Origin: Quillaja saponaria
Taxonomy: Eukaryota > Streptophyta > Magnoliopsida > Fabales > Quillajaceae
Assembly: GCA_029379385.1 (NCBI GenBank)
Contig: CM055608.1
Coordinates: 27,588,350 to 27,652,349, forward strand
Direction: 5' to 3'
DNA length: 64,000 bases
Position numbers and translations under genes: made by a program. Shown in pieces: positions 40,129 through 54,300 of the stretch; the first letter of the stretch is position 1; each line of letters opens with the position of its first letter. Below the pieces are notes generated by a model. It saw only the letters and a list, made by a program, of their open reading frames with translations, made no database searches and was not told the DNA's origin.

Positions 40129-43100
40129 GTTTGTGATTCAATTTTGTTCTTTTATATGCAAGAGAGAGTTATTGTGTTTTTTTCTATCTTGGTTTCCTTT
40201 CTATCTCTTATTTCATTTCAATGGGATTCAATTATTTCTTCACAGCCAAGGAAAAACATGGAGTACAAAGGCTTAAGTTTTACCATTTTTTTCGATGGGA
40301 AAAATGGGTTCGAGATTTTTGATACTATAATTAAGGCCATGACAGTGAGAACCGATCAGAAGTGTGTTTGGGTCAATATTACTTTTTAATGTAGGTAGAG
40401 TAATATGATTTCTCGATCATATGCCAGTGAAGTTAATTACAAATTCAAATTGACTTCCTTCTTCCGATTTGACGGCTAGGATTAGTTCATCATCTGAAAC
40501 TTGGTACAGGCAGCAACACTAAACTGCATGAAGGGTTATCATAATTTGAAACTTGTCAAGTATGGGTTAAGTCATGTGGGAGATCATTAAGCAACATATG
40601 GAGCAACTTCCTTGCAGCTTTCAGGGTAAGCAAAGTTAAAACATACATAACATAGGAACTAACTATGTGGACAGCTGTGCAACAGTTATTTCTCATGAAT
40701 AACTCGTGGTAACTCCTACAATGAAGCATAGTAAGGATTCAGAATACAAATAAGTAGATTATTAACTTTTTTTTTTTAGAGTGAGACTTTAACATGATTC
40801 TAGGCCCATCAACAACAAGGGTACTCAGTAACACTCCGATTCAAGTTGCCACACCTGCAAAAACATGGTAGAAAAACGTGTCAATTCACATAAAAACTTG
40901 ACCAAGGTATTGCTCTAGGGAATAAATTTTCTTAAGTTTTAAATCTTTATAATGAACATGGAAGCAAATCTTTGCTAATAAGAGACAAGACTTACAAGGT
41001 GTCAAACTTTTTGCACTAAAATAGTGACATCTATTCGTTACAATCAAATTATGGTGCACAAATCCTTCTCCAAGCAATCATTTATTAGAGTGTCATGACC
41101 ATTTTCTTAAGTTGCTAGTATTAAAGAAATTGAAACAATGACTTACAGTTCCACTGTAATTCGTTTATAAGTGGCAGCCAAAATAGATCTAATGCCAGAG
41201 TCAGAGATCAGAGATCAGAGGCAATGCATGGCTATATGTGTAAAATAAATATAAGATACAATCATAACATCCACCAAAAGCATTGCCTTTGCTGAAAACT
41301 TACGTTCTGCTACTTCACAAGTAGGACTAATCAACTTGCTTGCTTACCTCATAGTCCTATATGGGGCTCATCAAGGCTCTAAACTATGAAATATTTTGAA
41401 ACTAAAACAACGACCCCCCATCGTTATCACTTTCCATGAAAAAAGAAAGAAAGCATCGCACGTCAATGAGGGTTACTTTTTTGCATGTGAAAGTTTTAAA
41501 GAGCAATGCATGAAAGCAGCCCTCCTTGTCGTGAAATTAGAATCATCTAAACCAGTATAACAAAAATCAATGCATAATGCTGGTCCAAAATATTATTTAA
41601 GTTGCATTATATAAGCAACTTTGACATTCATATCAAATTATCGATTAGTATTCTCTAACAATGTGACCATTCACTCTCTTCATTATCCAGATACGGGATT
41701 AAGTGTAGCTCAACTTAATCTTCTCTACAAATTCAATCTACCATACTGTAACCCATAACCGAATGCAAGATTCAGTAATCAGTATTGCTTTGCAGTAGCT
41801 GAATACAAATATTAAACATTATTAAGTACTGATAGCTTCAGAAGAAACGAAAACCTTCAAGTTCCACCTAATTGTCATGAAATGATAATATAAATATAAT
41901 TTGTGGAAAACGGAAAGTAAAATAAGGCACATGGTTGCAGGTTTGGATGAGTAGCAAGCTTCCTGCTCAAGCTCAGTCACAAAATCTCTCATATTTTGAA
42001 GAAATACTTCTGACGTTACAGATACAACCAACTAAAAACACAAATAGATCATGAGGGTATACGAAGGAGGCAACATGAAGTGACAGAATGTACTTAGTCA
42101 TAGCAAACATAAACGAAGAACAAACTCTAGGATTCTGTATTGTCTACAATACCTAACAGTTGTCCATTTCATCATTGGTTCTAAATCTTTCAAAATTTCA
42201 AAACAACATTGTAATATTATCAGAAAATGCTATAGATGAAAGTTCAGAAAGATACATTCCAAAAATCATGCAACAATGCAATTCCAATGGCATAACCACC
42301 CAAAAGAAATTGCATTTATGACTTACGAGTCCACTTAAACAAAGCTCGAACCTTTGTGAGAACCTCAAACCAAAATTTGAAATGCAAAAATCCTAAATAC
42401 TTTTCCACTTGGCTCCTGTCAACAAGCACTTGGCAGGCCAGGTAAGACTGCAAGCCTTCCTAATCCTCACTTGCTCTTTGCACTCGTCCTCAAACCGTGT
42501 TCTCATCCCTATGTACTTATTTCGCAAGACTCATTCCCACTTCTTTTATGTTACCCTATTTTAGATCACACTCCTGGCTATATATCACTGTAATTTTTTA
42601 TTTTTTTGGTGCGTCCCTGTGAGTGGGGGTTGTTGCATCATTAAAAACCCGAAAGACATATTCTGCAGAGATTCAGTACACTTTCGTTAATTGTTCACAT
42701 TTGGACCTCCTATTTACAAACTAATCCTCAATAGAAATATCTATAACCTAAACCTCAAGCCCTGCACCTGCTGAGTTTGAATGCAGATAACACAATCAGT
42801 TTAACGAGCAGTACTTCAATGGAAGAATCAAGAGAATTTCTAACAAAAGCATGAAAAGAAGACTCAAACCAACAAAGCAGAGGCTAAAGGCACCCCTTAT
42901 CCGGCTAACCATTAGAATGAAATCACTCTTACCATGTGCATTCAAAAATATCTATCTAACCTACATGAGAAGAAATGAATGGATCAATCAGAGCATCCCA
43001 GAAGGAAAAGCCCAATAAGATCACAGGATGGCTTTAGACTAACTCCAGCTTATTTGTACGGAAATATATGATTGCTCAAGTATCTAAAATCTTCGGTATT

Positions 43101-44329
43101 CAAAAAAGTGAAATACATGATACATGCCAGGACCCTCAATGGTCCAGCGGCATTCCCCCCTCCCCGAGGTCCAGGGTTTGAACCCTGGCCTATCCCCTTA
43201 AAAAAAGAAAAAAAAGAAATACATGATACATGATGAGTAGAAAGAAACAAATAAAGCCATATATAAGTATCAAACAACAAAGTTGATGGAAATAAGGTGA
43301 TGTCAATGATATTTCCCTTCAGAGCAGATGTACATATGCATGCAGGTCAAGTACGAATAGAAATCACACCCACAAATGATTCCGAACAACTTTATGGTAG
43401 TAGAGTCTATAACTTCACTAGGCGTTATAATGCAATGCGTGTGTTTAAGAATCTAATAAGTTGCCTAAAGTATCATCTAAGAATCTAATAAGTTGCCCAA
43501 AGTATCATCTACTTACACTTAACGGGGATCATTTCAACTAACTTTTGCCACTAAGTGTTACATACAACAAAATCATAGTCCTTGTCACAGTTATCTTAAG
43601 AAGTTCACATACTGATAATTAATATACTTTTGGTGCCTTTGGTAGATTTGAAGATCTATCTATTTGATATTGATATACTGTAAGCATATGCACACATTTA
43701 AGAAGAAACACAAAGTATATCAGCAGGGCAAGGTTCTGGTCTGCCTCAAGAATCCATGTCCTGCAGAAGAAAGGATTTTCCCTTCAATTTTTTGCCTGAA
43801 CCATTAGACATCCCAAGCCATAAACGAGAAGAGCTAAAACAATATTTCCATAGATAAACAACAAACCAGTATTTGAAAGTTTGCATCATAGAAAGGAATC
43901 TAGGAAAACAGTGACATAATGTTATAAACCCTTGAGTGGAAGGGAATAACTTCGACTTCATGACTGTCTGTAATGTCCAATTATTCTAGAACAAGTAACA
44001 CATAGCCAAAGGGTGGGGGAAATCAATTAAGATGAATACAGAACATAATGAGCAATTCCTATTCTGCATAACTCATTACAAGCACCATGCAATGAAATTT
44101 TCATGGATCAAACATACAAGCAGTATTACAATATCAACGCTTTTCTAACAATAAAAGGTTTGGGGAGAAAAAAAGATAAGGGGCACCGAAAACTAGAAGG
44201 AATTACAATGCAACAGTAGCAGACCTGAACCACAAATGTAACATAATAAACCCGGTGGAAAGCCCACGAACTCTTGCATTCGAAGCAGAAAGGTTGTTAA
44301 GGGGCAGCAAAATTTCTTCATTACCCAAT
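40129..44329. other. Intergenic region with a SINE insertion
   Basis: About 4.2 kb without a supported coding gene. It holds the 3' UTR of the basic protein gene on the left and, on the right, the 3' UTR of the GOST-like gene on the minus strand. The only identified element is the tRNA-like SINE at 43127-43215. Confidence 0.5.
43110..43232 (+). mobile_element. Very short tRNA-like SINE with 17-bp target-site duplication
   Basis: The 17-base word GAAATACATGATACATG occurs at 43110-43126 and again at 43216-43232. Between them is an 89-base body. It has an A-box-like TGGTCCAGCGG at 43140-43150, fitting TRGYNNARNGG, and a B-box-like GGTTTGAACCC at 43175-43185, framed by a CCAGGG/CCCTGG stem. It ends in an A-rich tail broken by single G residues. 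This is the full signature of a Pol III-transcribed retroposon inserted through target-primed reverse transcription. The body is little more than a tRNA-like head plus tail; resemblance to a tRNA-Gly A-box region is only suggestive. Confidence 0.8.
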
Positions 44330-45649
44330 TCAAAGCTCAAATTCTTCGTCCCTAAGAGCCAACTCTGCAGCCTCTTCTTCCTCTTCATCAAGGACAAAGT
44401 ACTCATTCTTCTCAACTGGTCTAAACATGTAAAACATTAGCATGTAGAACGCAAGACTAGCAATCTCCTCGGCAGCATTACTCACCCACTGATACTTGTA
44501 AGCAGCAATAGTCCTCAGCGCAAATACGACTATACGAGTAAAATATAGATACCCAATAACAACAATGTAAAATTGCCTAAAAAGGGTCAACTTTGCTAGA
44601 TTCCTGGCAGCCTTCCCATCGGTCTTTGAAGTTTCTCTAAGAGATCTAATTGACCAGACAATGGGGAATATAATAGCACAACAACAGATAATATCTACCA
44701 GCAAGAAAATCTGGTTCCATGTTACCCAATCCTTAATAAACGGGCCGGTCTCCCCTATCACAACAGAAGCCACATTCGCCAAAACCTGAAGCGGGATCAC
44801 AATCATCAACACCTTCTTCTCCCTCTCTTGCAGAAACGGTTTCAGAAAAGACCACCCAGTACCAACCAATATGATCACCGTGAAAAGCAAAACAACACGA
44901 ATAAACTGAAAAATATAGAACAAAACATCCCACCCATGTGGCGTCCCGGTGACCTTGACATAATGTTTGTCCTCCGCAGCGCAGATCAGATTTAAAGCCT
45001 TAATTAGAAGTAACCCAGACATCAATAAATGGATCCTGTGAACGGATCGCTTATTTGTATAACAGGTGTAAGCCCAGAAACCCAGGAAAGCGAAGTAAGC
45101 TAGAGAGAAGACGAAGTACAATGAAGGAAGCCGGGTCTGGCCAGCGGATAGATAGTCTTTGGAACCATCGAGATCAAGATTATAAACCTCCGTGCGGACC
45201 ACCATAGAAACAGAGGTCTCAGGTGCACAATTGGCAAAAAAGAGGCTGTATTCATTGGGAGAAGTTACTGGGTAAGATCGGTTAAAGGAAGACGATGGAG
45301 GAGGGGAGAGGTACCGGAAATTGAAAAGGCGAAAGATGTAGTGGGAGTCAAGGACACAAAAGGAAGGGTTTTGTTGCATCTCAAGAAGGACTTGGAGAAG
45401 GGACTCTTCCGATAGGAGGAAGAATCCAAGGCGAGATGAGTCAGCTTGGCCGGCAGAAGAATGAACGGCAACGGAGACGCCTGAGACGGAGATTGAAACT
45501 TGACCCGTATGAGTGAACCCGAATTTCTCGAAGAGGATCATGGAACGGGCATCGGAAATTATGGTTAAGGTTTTGATCTCAGCGGTGGAGATGGAGAAAA
45601 GGGTTGTCAAAAGTAGAAGATGAAGAACGGTGAAGAGTGTTTTTTTCAT
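44330..45649 (-). CDS. GOST/GPR107-like seven-helix membrane protein (CAND6/CAND7 type)
   Basis: A single-exon gene of 439 aa from the ATG at 45649. The frame is open 41 codons further, but this ATG begins the signal peptide (about 1-23). The luminal domain covers about 24-172, with C98 and C141 and an NRS glycosylation site. Seven helices follow between about 174 and 410, including LYFVFSLAYFAFLGFWAY, DVLFYIFQFIRVVLLFTVII and WNQIFLLVDIICCCAIIFPI. The tail is acidic (VLDEEEEEAAELALRDEEFEL). This layout is the lung seven-transmembrane (GOST) family; the length matches the Arabidopsis candidate GPCRs CAND6 and CAND7, about 440 aa. Animal relatives act in Golgi traffic; a receptor role in plants is not proven. 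The PAH gene lies divergently, 2.7 kb away. Confidence 0.92.
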   Translation of the reverse strand: MKKTLFTVLHLLLLTTLFSISTAEIKTLTIISDARSMILFEKFGFTHTGQVSISVSGVSVAVHSSAGQADSSRLGFFLLSEESLLQVLLEMQQNPSFCVLDSHYIFRLFNFRYLSPPPSSSFNRSYPVTSPNEYSLFFANCAPETSVSMVVRTEVYNLDLDGSKDYLSAGQTRLPSLYFVFSLAYFAFLGFWAYTCYTNKRSVHRIHLLMSGLLLIKALNLICAAEDKHYVKVTGTPHGWDVLFYIFQFIRVVLLFTVIILVGTGWSFLKPFLQEREKKVLMIVIPLQVLANVASVVIGETGPFIKDWVTWNQIFLLVDIICCCAIIFPIVWSIRSLRETSKTDGKAARNLAKLTLFRQFYIVVIGYLYFTRIVVFALRTIAAYKYQWVSNAAEEIASLAFYMLMFYMFRPVEKNEYFVLDEEEEEAAELALRDEEFEL

Positions 45650-48360
45650 TTTCACAGAATTTGGAGGTGGCACCGGCGGAGGAGATGAGGAAAATTTGGG
45701 GCGAAGGAAGCAAAGAATGGAGGACGAAAATAAGTCTTCGCTTGATTTGAGATGTGCTTGTTGGCCGGTCAAATGAACCAGATCTCACCCGCTATTGTTA
45801 TGGAACGACAACGTATCATTTACGCAATATCTGCCTTTTCTTTTTGGGCCGGGTGGGAAGCGGATATGGTAAATAACTTGGCCCAATAACTTACTATTTG
45901 GTTATGAAAATGTTAAAAGATTTATGTAATTATAGGTGGGAAAGAAAACTCGAATTTTTAAATTAATTTTACTATTGACTGTCACTATAAATTAAATAAA
46001 TAACATATTTTTATTTTATAATTATACCGATCTTAATTTCTTATAACATTGTAAAAAGAGACTCGGTGAGAGATTTCATAAATTTATAGTAATATCAAAT
46101 TTGATTAGTTAACTTCCATTAACTGAATCACTTTAGTAATATCAAATTTATAGAATTTAGCATATATTTTAATTAAATTTATTTTGGTTGATGTTGGAAT
46201 TTAGAATCTTGCATTTTATAGGAGGGTTTAATCATTATGCCAAGGGAATGTTAGCAAACATTAAAATTTTATTTATTTTTGTGTATCCTATCATAAGATT
46301 GTTTTCCATGGTCAATTGATTTTGATTTTTTGTTTTAATTTCACTTAATGAAAAAAATTAGTCATATGTAAAATAAGAAATTATTTGTATTCTTGGTGAA
46401 TGTATATATAAGACTAGTCTGGTACGTAAAAATGACTATTTCATTCAATGCTTGATTTCATTGAATGAACATTCTTTTGTTTGAAATGAATTAATTTGAT
46501 CTCAGAATGTTCATTATATCCCGACTATTTAATTTCATAAAAGTATAAATCCTCAAAATACTCACAAAACCTATTTCATTATACACATGATTTCATGGAA
46601 TTAATATTATTTCGTTTCTAATGAATTTAATCTCAGAATGCTCATTATATTATAGCTATTTTATTTCATAAAATAGAAATTCTCAAACTCACCTGAGGGG
46701 GTGAGATTTTTTATTATTCTTTCTGTAAAACCTATTTAGCTCAGTTAAATTATAAAAATATTATTCTAACACATAAAATAAATAACTAAATAAAAAGTTG
46801 TTGATTAATAAAATAATAATATTATAAACAAATAAGCTAAATAATATATTTAATTTAGTTAAATTACCCTTTATATCATATTAATAATATAAAATTAAAA
46901 AATTCGTATTTAAAATAATAATAAATTTATTTATTTTAGTCAAGTGATAAAAATATCCTTAATATAATTATAAACAATTAATTAATGAAAAATAAATAAT
47001 AAATTAAATATTTTTAAACTGAAATATTAATATTAATAAAAAAATGAATAAGAAATAATAAAATAAATATAAGTAATAGTATTAATTAATTAAAAATAAA
47101 TAATAAATGATAAATAATTTTCATAAAACGAATATTTTTATTTTAACATAATTTTAATATATTTTCATATTTGAAATCTGCATAGCAAATAAAAAAAAAA
47201 TATAATCACAATTTTTCACTGCCATTATCAAATAATAGAATAAAATAATTATTCAATTTTATTGCATTCTATTCTTATTCTAATTTCATAAAAACCATTC
47301 ATACTTACCAAACTAACATTTAATTCTTTGATTTGTTTTAAATATTTAAAGTAATGTTTTTTGAAAATTTTCTAGTTATTACTTATCTATTGACTAATTA
47401 AATTAATCAAAAAATATATAAATAAAAAAAATGAGTTGAAATAATTAATATTTGAGGGCATTTGGTCTTTTTATGTCAAGTCAAATTCTGTTCGCTTCAA
47501 GACAAGAGACCTACGAGCCACGGCCCACGAGGCTATATTAAATAACGCAACATAACAAGTGAAGCTTAATTTTTAATTCCCAACAGAACCCTGCTATTAT
47601 TTAGAATTCACACGCAATGTGTAAGTATTTATTTTATTTACATTCCGGGAATACCTATTTAATGCTTTAGCAATGAAAATTTTCTAGACTCTTGGTTTTT
47701 TCTTTGTTATCTTAACAATCCTCCAGAAAGAGGTCCATACTTCGAAGCCTCCAAAGAAAATTAATGTCGGAGCATTGGAAGTTGGAACCCGCTTACAGTA
47801 GTTCAAGAACCAAGACTTGTAAGAAACAAACCTCTTCAATTTCAGCTTCCTGATTGGTGTTTGAAATCAGTAAGTCCGACCCTCTTGATTCATTTCTCTA
47901 TTTCGATTTTTATTTTCGTTTTGGATTTCAATCCTTTGCTTTTTGTTCTACTCATTTTTCCATTTGAGATTTTCAGAATACCATGTTTTATCTTCCTAGG
48001 AAAAAGAAAATTGTTTCTTGTGCCATTTGTTTCGTTGCCCAGAAAGAAAAATCGGAACTTCGGGATGAGCATGTGCCAAGTTTCGACTTATCAATCTTGT
48101 TTTCCTTTTAAAATTTCTTGTTTTGCCAAATGGGTATTGACGTTTGATTATTATCTTTTGTAATGATCAATCCGATTGTTAAGTAAATCCGGTTTATTTT
48201 CTATCCTAAGCAGTGTTGTTGTCGGATGAGGATCATAGTCAAGAAAAAGACTCCAAGGAAGTCTGAAACATAGCGCTAATTTGGTTGAAGGAAAGAAATT
48301 ATATTTATTTTCGTTACAGTTGGGCTCCCAAAATCTGAGAGGTTTATTGGCAGCTCGAAC
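45650..48360. other. Bidirectional promoter region and PAH 5' UTR
   Basis: The intergenic part between the divergent GOST-like and PAH genes is very AT-rich from about 45900 to 47450. No gene is seen. The PAH 5' UTR begins before 47870 and is split by an intron (47870-48319). Confidence 0.55.
47870..48319 (+). other. Probable 5'-UTR intron of the PAH gene
   Basis: A donor AATCA|GTAAGT at 47870 and an acceptor TTCGTTACAG ending at 48319 bound a 450-base T-rich intron 41 bases before the start codon. Inferred from splice signals. Confidence 0.6.
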
Positions 48361-51300
48361 ATGAATGTGGTGGGCAAAGTTGGGAGCCTAATCACCCAAG
48401 GAGTGTATTCAGTTGCTACCCCTTTTCATCCCTTTGGCGGGGCTATTGATGTGATTGTTGTTCAGCAGCAAGATGGGACATTCCGAAGCACACCTTGGTA
48501 TGTTAGGTTTGGTAAATTTCAGGGTGTTCTCAAAGGTGCCGAGAAGATTGTCCGCATAAATGTTAATGGTGTTGAGGCGAACTTTCACATGTATCTTGCT
48601 AACTCAGGTGAGGCCTACTTTGTAGAGGAGGTTAACGACAATAAAGGACCTGAGTCAAATGGAGTTGCCGAAGCTACTAATATTTCAGAAGTTATCCAAA
48701 AGGATAGTATTGTAGAAGCTGATAATAAGAATTATAGTAATGGACTTGTTATTGACACTTGTAGACTTGAACATAGCGTTTCTGACTCGGGTGTCTTTCA
48801 TTTGAAAGATGAAGGTGAAACCTCCACTGCATTTCGAATTGAAAGGGCACAATCTGATGGTCATCATAGAATTTACAAATTTGAGGATGAGCAATCCTTG
48901 GAAGGTTCTGTTGAGTTGTCAGAATACGGGTCTAACCGATATGAGAGTTTAGATGGTGAGAACTTTGCAGACCCACAAGGTTCTGATTCAGAAGTAATAT
49001 TGTTTAGTGTGGATGGTCATGTATTGACGGCCCCCATCTCAGCATCAGAACAGAATCCAGTGAATGTGCAATTAAGCACACCTCAGTTTCATTTGGGGCC
49101 AGGTGAAGGGACTGACTTCTGTGAAGGCAATGAGGAGTTTGGTTCCGGTGAAGATGTTTGGCCTGCTGATTATATTGGAAAGCTGGATTCGTCAACAGCT
49201 ACTGTTGCATCTAATACTTCTTGCAGCACTAACAATGATGACAGTGCTTTTGGGAACAACCTGGAAGCTTGTGATGGAGAGGAGAAACGTGTCTCTCTAG
49301 CACAAGAAAGTCTGTTGATTGTAAATCAAGAAGGAGATCTTCATATGCAAGCTGATTCAGGAGATGCCTTATCCAGGATCAAAACGGAGGAAGATTTCAA
49401 AAGCTGTTTGGAACTGCAACAATTTGTTAAGCAGGTTGGAAACAACGATTTACAAGGTGAATCTAGTTTGGATTGCCCAATAGTTGATGAGAACAAACAT
49501 GGGGGCTTTCTGCAATTTAGAAATACTGATGAGGTATATCCATCCGCTGGTTCTGGGTCTCATGGTGGTAATAGGTCTCTGGATCAACCAATTGACATTC
49601 GAGAGGCCGGCGAAAATGTTTTGAGAGCAGAAATTTTGGGTCCTAGAAGATATTCTGTTACTAATGATACTGAATGGACTGATGAAAATTTTGGTAAGTC
49701 ATCGAAGGTTGAAGGGGTAGTTGAAAGTCAAGAAAGATCTGCATTTGAAGATGATTGCAGTAAACGGGAGCTATCAGAATCTCGACCAGAAACTTCCAAT
49801 GAACGCGAGCAAACTTATTCAAGTTTGAGTAAGATTTCTGTTTGCATTCAGCTCATAACTTGGACTCTGCTGTTACTTGATTCTTATGTGTCTACTTTTT
49901 TTATCCATCTTATTTTCAGGATTTGAAATCTCACTCTGTGGGCATGAACTTAGAGCTGGTATAGGTTTGGGTGCAGCTGCTGAAGCCTTCGAAGCACATC
50001 GAATATCTGCAGAGGAATTTAAAAGTGCTGCAACATCCATTATTAAAAATCCAAACCTCATTGTTAAATTCAGAGAAAAGTACTTGCTGTGGGAAAAAGC
50101 AGCTCCTCTTGTTCTTGGAATGGCTACATTTGGTTTAGATTTACCTGTTAATCCCAAAGATGTAATTCCTGTGGAACAGGATAACACACTGAAGTCCACA
50201 GATGATGATCCAGGAACCACTCCCACTTCTTCCGGCCGCAGATGGAGACTGTGGCCAAATCCTTTCAGAAGAGTCAGGACACTCGAGCACACAAGTAGTA
50301 ACTCATCAAATGAGGAGATATTTGTTGATTCTGAATCTGACTTACAGAATTCATTTGTGGAGCCAACTCCAGCATCTGGTAGTAGCCTTGGGTCTCCACA
50401 CAAACAATTCATAAGGACAAATGTGCCCACCAATGAGCAAATAGAATCTTTGAATCTGAAAGAAGGTCAAAATTTGGTAACCTTTAGCTTCTCTACCAGG
50501 GTTCTTGGAATGCAACAGGTTTGCTATTCATACAGTGGTTACCAAATTAAGATGTACCCAGTTGTTAGAATTCCACATTTGAATATTAAAATTTAGTTTT
50601 GTTTAACAGGTTGATGCTCATATATACTTGTGGAAGTGGAATGCAAGAATTGTAATTTCAGATGTTGATGGCACTATAACTAAGTAAGGCTTCTCGTTAT
50701 ATACCTTGGGATGGTAAAATATGTTTGTTACTAAAACTTTGACCAAGCTTTATGAATGTACTGCTTCTATGGCTATTATTGTTCAGTCTGTCTCTCTCAA
50801 CAAAGATGATGGAGGTTTCAAAAATGAAATTTGAAATTTTGGTCATCTAGTTTTCTGTCATCTCAGGTTGATTGATAAGGCCCTTCATGAGTTAATCAGT
50901 TTTCATTATATGCATGAAATATATTTTTTCCTCGTATTTCCACATTTATCTTTGTCTTTTAATTTTTTAATATCTCATTCTCGTTTTTTTACTTGGAAAC
51001 TGAAAGGGCGGCTCAATGGGTAAGGTATTGTATTTCTTATCTGCTGATAGTGCAAGGCTGCAAGCAATGAGAAATCCTTTTAGAAATGATGAACAACTCT
51101 TCTATTTGATAGTGTAGCTAAATGCTTTGTGTTGTAGGAATATCAACTTCTTGCCCTTCTAACTGCTTACAAAGATGCATAGGTTCTCATTTCTTAACTA
51201 TAATGATTTCTCAGCTGGATACGTAGTCGTTCTTGCTGATACTTGACAAACATCTGGTATTATTGCATATGTCAGTCTTTTCCATGCAGGAGGAATTTTT

Positions 51301-54300
51301 TTTCTTAACTTTATTTTCTAAGACTTCAATCAAAATGGTTGTGTTTTCATTTTCAATCTCATTTACATGTTCCTCATATAGGCAATTTTATTTTGCAATC
51401 ATTTCCTCATGACCAGAATAGTCAGATTCAATTGGAAGTGATTCTCCACTTGAACAAGGAAAACACATTGTGCATGATTGCTTTTACTATTGCAACACGT
51501 GACTATTTCTTTTTCTCAAATGTTACAGCACTTGATTGTAATGAAGTTGGCAACACTATCATAATTCATAATATGAAAGAGAGAAAAAAGGCTTAACAGT
51601 GTGCGAACAAAAAATTGGCTATAGCTTGAATAAGGCTAATCTGTAGGTTGAATGTGATCTGGGAATTATTTGTCCATTTTGACTATACCACGATTTCATT
51701 AACATCTTCCTCAATCCTTTCTCTATTTGAATTATAAGTCTAATCTGGAGATTAAGCTCAAATAAAATGCCAATTCACTCAGATTAAGTAGCTAGTGGTG
51801 ACTCCAGGCATATTCAATTCAATGTTGGTAAAAAGAACACCCACCTACTCACCCAAAGATGTATGCCTTCCTAAAAGGTGGAAATGGATTTCTCTGTTTT
51901 GTTAGTTTACTTGTTTCTATTTTCTCCAATTAACTATAGCTTGAATGTGATCTGGGAATCAACATTTTGTTTTCTCAGGTCTGATGTTTTGGGCCAGTTC
52001 ATGCCTTTAGTCGGAAAAGACTGGACACAATCTGGTGTGGCAAGGCTTTTCTCTGCTATTAAGGTATGTATTTGTCCTTGCCAAAAAATAAAAATTGAGT
52101 TTGATTGAGACTGTTCAGACCAACTATCGATGGGTTAAAGGTAATACATGCTGGCCCTTCCCCAAGTTGCATCTTGTTGCTTGCAAGTGTATTTACATTT
52201 AAAATGCCCCCAGTTCCTTGTCATCTTCCTTCCGTTTTGTTTGGTTACCTTCTCTTTTGAACTTCACTTAACACTTATCCATTCTCAATTAAGGGGTTGG
52301 GGTTTGGTAATAGAATACTTTTATACTAAAGAGAATGAGATGGAGTGCAGGACACACAAGTGTTGTGCTGCACTGTGTCTGCAGATTTGTAACAAGGACA
52401 GCCTTGAGGCCTTTCTATTTACATATCTTATACTTCTATTGAAAAGGACATATATAGGTTAATACAATTGGTTTTGTGGGGGACTGTGTCTGGTTTAAGT
52501 TTTGTTTGTTTAGTGGGCAAGCACACTTGAGCGAAAGCTAGCAAGATGATGGCTCTTCTTTGCAGCCCTCCAGCTCAATTGTGAGTTTTAAGAGTCAGAA
52601 AGCTTTTTCTCTTTCAATTCCTTCCCTACAGGGTGTTTCTCCTTTTCTTTCTTTTTTTCGTAGTTTACTATCTTTTTATCTTTCCAAGAACTAGGAAGTT
52701 GATTTCACTTGTTAGAATGTGAATCCACCTATGTCATCAGCAAAACATTTGGTATCTCTGTAATGCACAAAGCAATTACTATAATCTATGTCTTCATAGG
52801 ACATATATGTTTGACATACTTCTCAGCAGCTAATACCAAATCTTACTTTTATGTCAGGAAAATGGATATCAGCTATTGTTTCTTAGCGCACGTGCCATTG
52901 TTCAGGCATATCTAACCAGGAGCTTTTTACTCAACCTGAAGCAGGTACTGGAACAACCTTTTCTTCTTCACTAAATCTGTTTTATTATTAAGATAGTTGT
53001 CCTCGGCTTTTAGTGAGGTAGTCTAGTAAAATGGTTAACATTTTAAATTATAATTTTTTTCTGAATTATGTGAAATTATGATTGCATGGTATGGTGACAT
53101 TAATATCAGTTTGCCTTTATCTTTTCATATCCCCTTCTCAGACAGAGAGAGAGAGAGAGAGAGAATGAAATTTTGACAATATATTTTTTCTTTCTTGGCT
53201 TCATGATTTGTCTTGCCTTATATGGGTTTTCTTTCTGTTATGATGGAGATAAACATGCATAGTGCCTAGTCCAAGTAAACGAGTCTTTTATACTTGCAGG
53301 ATGGAAAAGCTTTGCCAAGTGGACCTGTTGTTATTTCACCTGATGGATTGTTTCCGTCACTTTACCGAGAAGGTGATACCTTTTCTATGAAACGACTTCT
53401 GGCTGCATTAGTTACTTTATTGTCTGTATATGGTCTCAGACTCTCAGCTATATGACGAGAATGAAAAACAATTGCTTACTCTGAGACCAAACTTGGTTTC
53501 TCTTTCTTGGTCTTGACTTTCAATTAATGACAGTGAGTTCTGTAGTGCTATACATCACCAAAGCCAATCCCCCGTCTCTTCCCAACAAAAGAGAAGTGGA
53601 AGAATTTGACCTAGATAGCATAAAGAAAATAAAACAAATACAGTGAGGTCAGGAACAACCGGACAAGGCCAGCCTGAACACTTGTATCTAGATAATGTAA
53701 TATTGAATGAAATTCATTAAGTTATTCTCAGTACCTTAAGGCTAATTTTAATAGTATTTGTCCTGTGTTCTTAGGTAGCACTGAGATGGCGAGATCAACT
53801 GAGATAACTGCATAGTTTTATCATGACCCTGTAGTTGTCTTTTTATGTATAATATCACTATTTGCATGTGGCATATTTTAATATAAAATCTTATGAACTT
53901 GCCTTTTGTAATCATGTAAAGGAGACAGGAATATGTATATTCCTCATTACAGAAATCATGTAGATGTATGATTATCAATGTTTTTACCTGTATCCTCTTT
54001 GCCAGATATTTTTATCATGCATTGATTATATGTTCATCTGTCTCCCTCATTTCGTAGTTAATCTCTGACTTAAATTTTTTTCCTGATCAAAGTTATAAGA
54101 AGAGCGCCTCATGAGTTCAAGATTGCCTGTTTAGAGGTAATTTCTAGAAGCCCAAACCTCAATACTATAATATAAATTTGAAAAAACATTTGGAGGCACT
54201 TGATCCTCTTACCTACAATCTATTATACATGTTTCAAAAATTTATATTTCAGGATATCAAAAGACTATTCCCTTCTGATTACAACCCATTCTATGCGGGA

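Noticed and set aside
49873..50433. 186-aa minus-strand open frame inside PAH exon 2
   Set aside because: It is the shadow of a conserved coding exon; no splice context or family resemblance on that strand.
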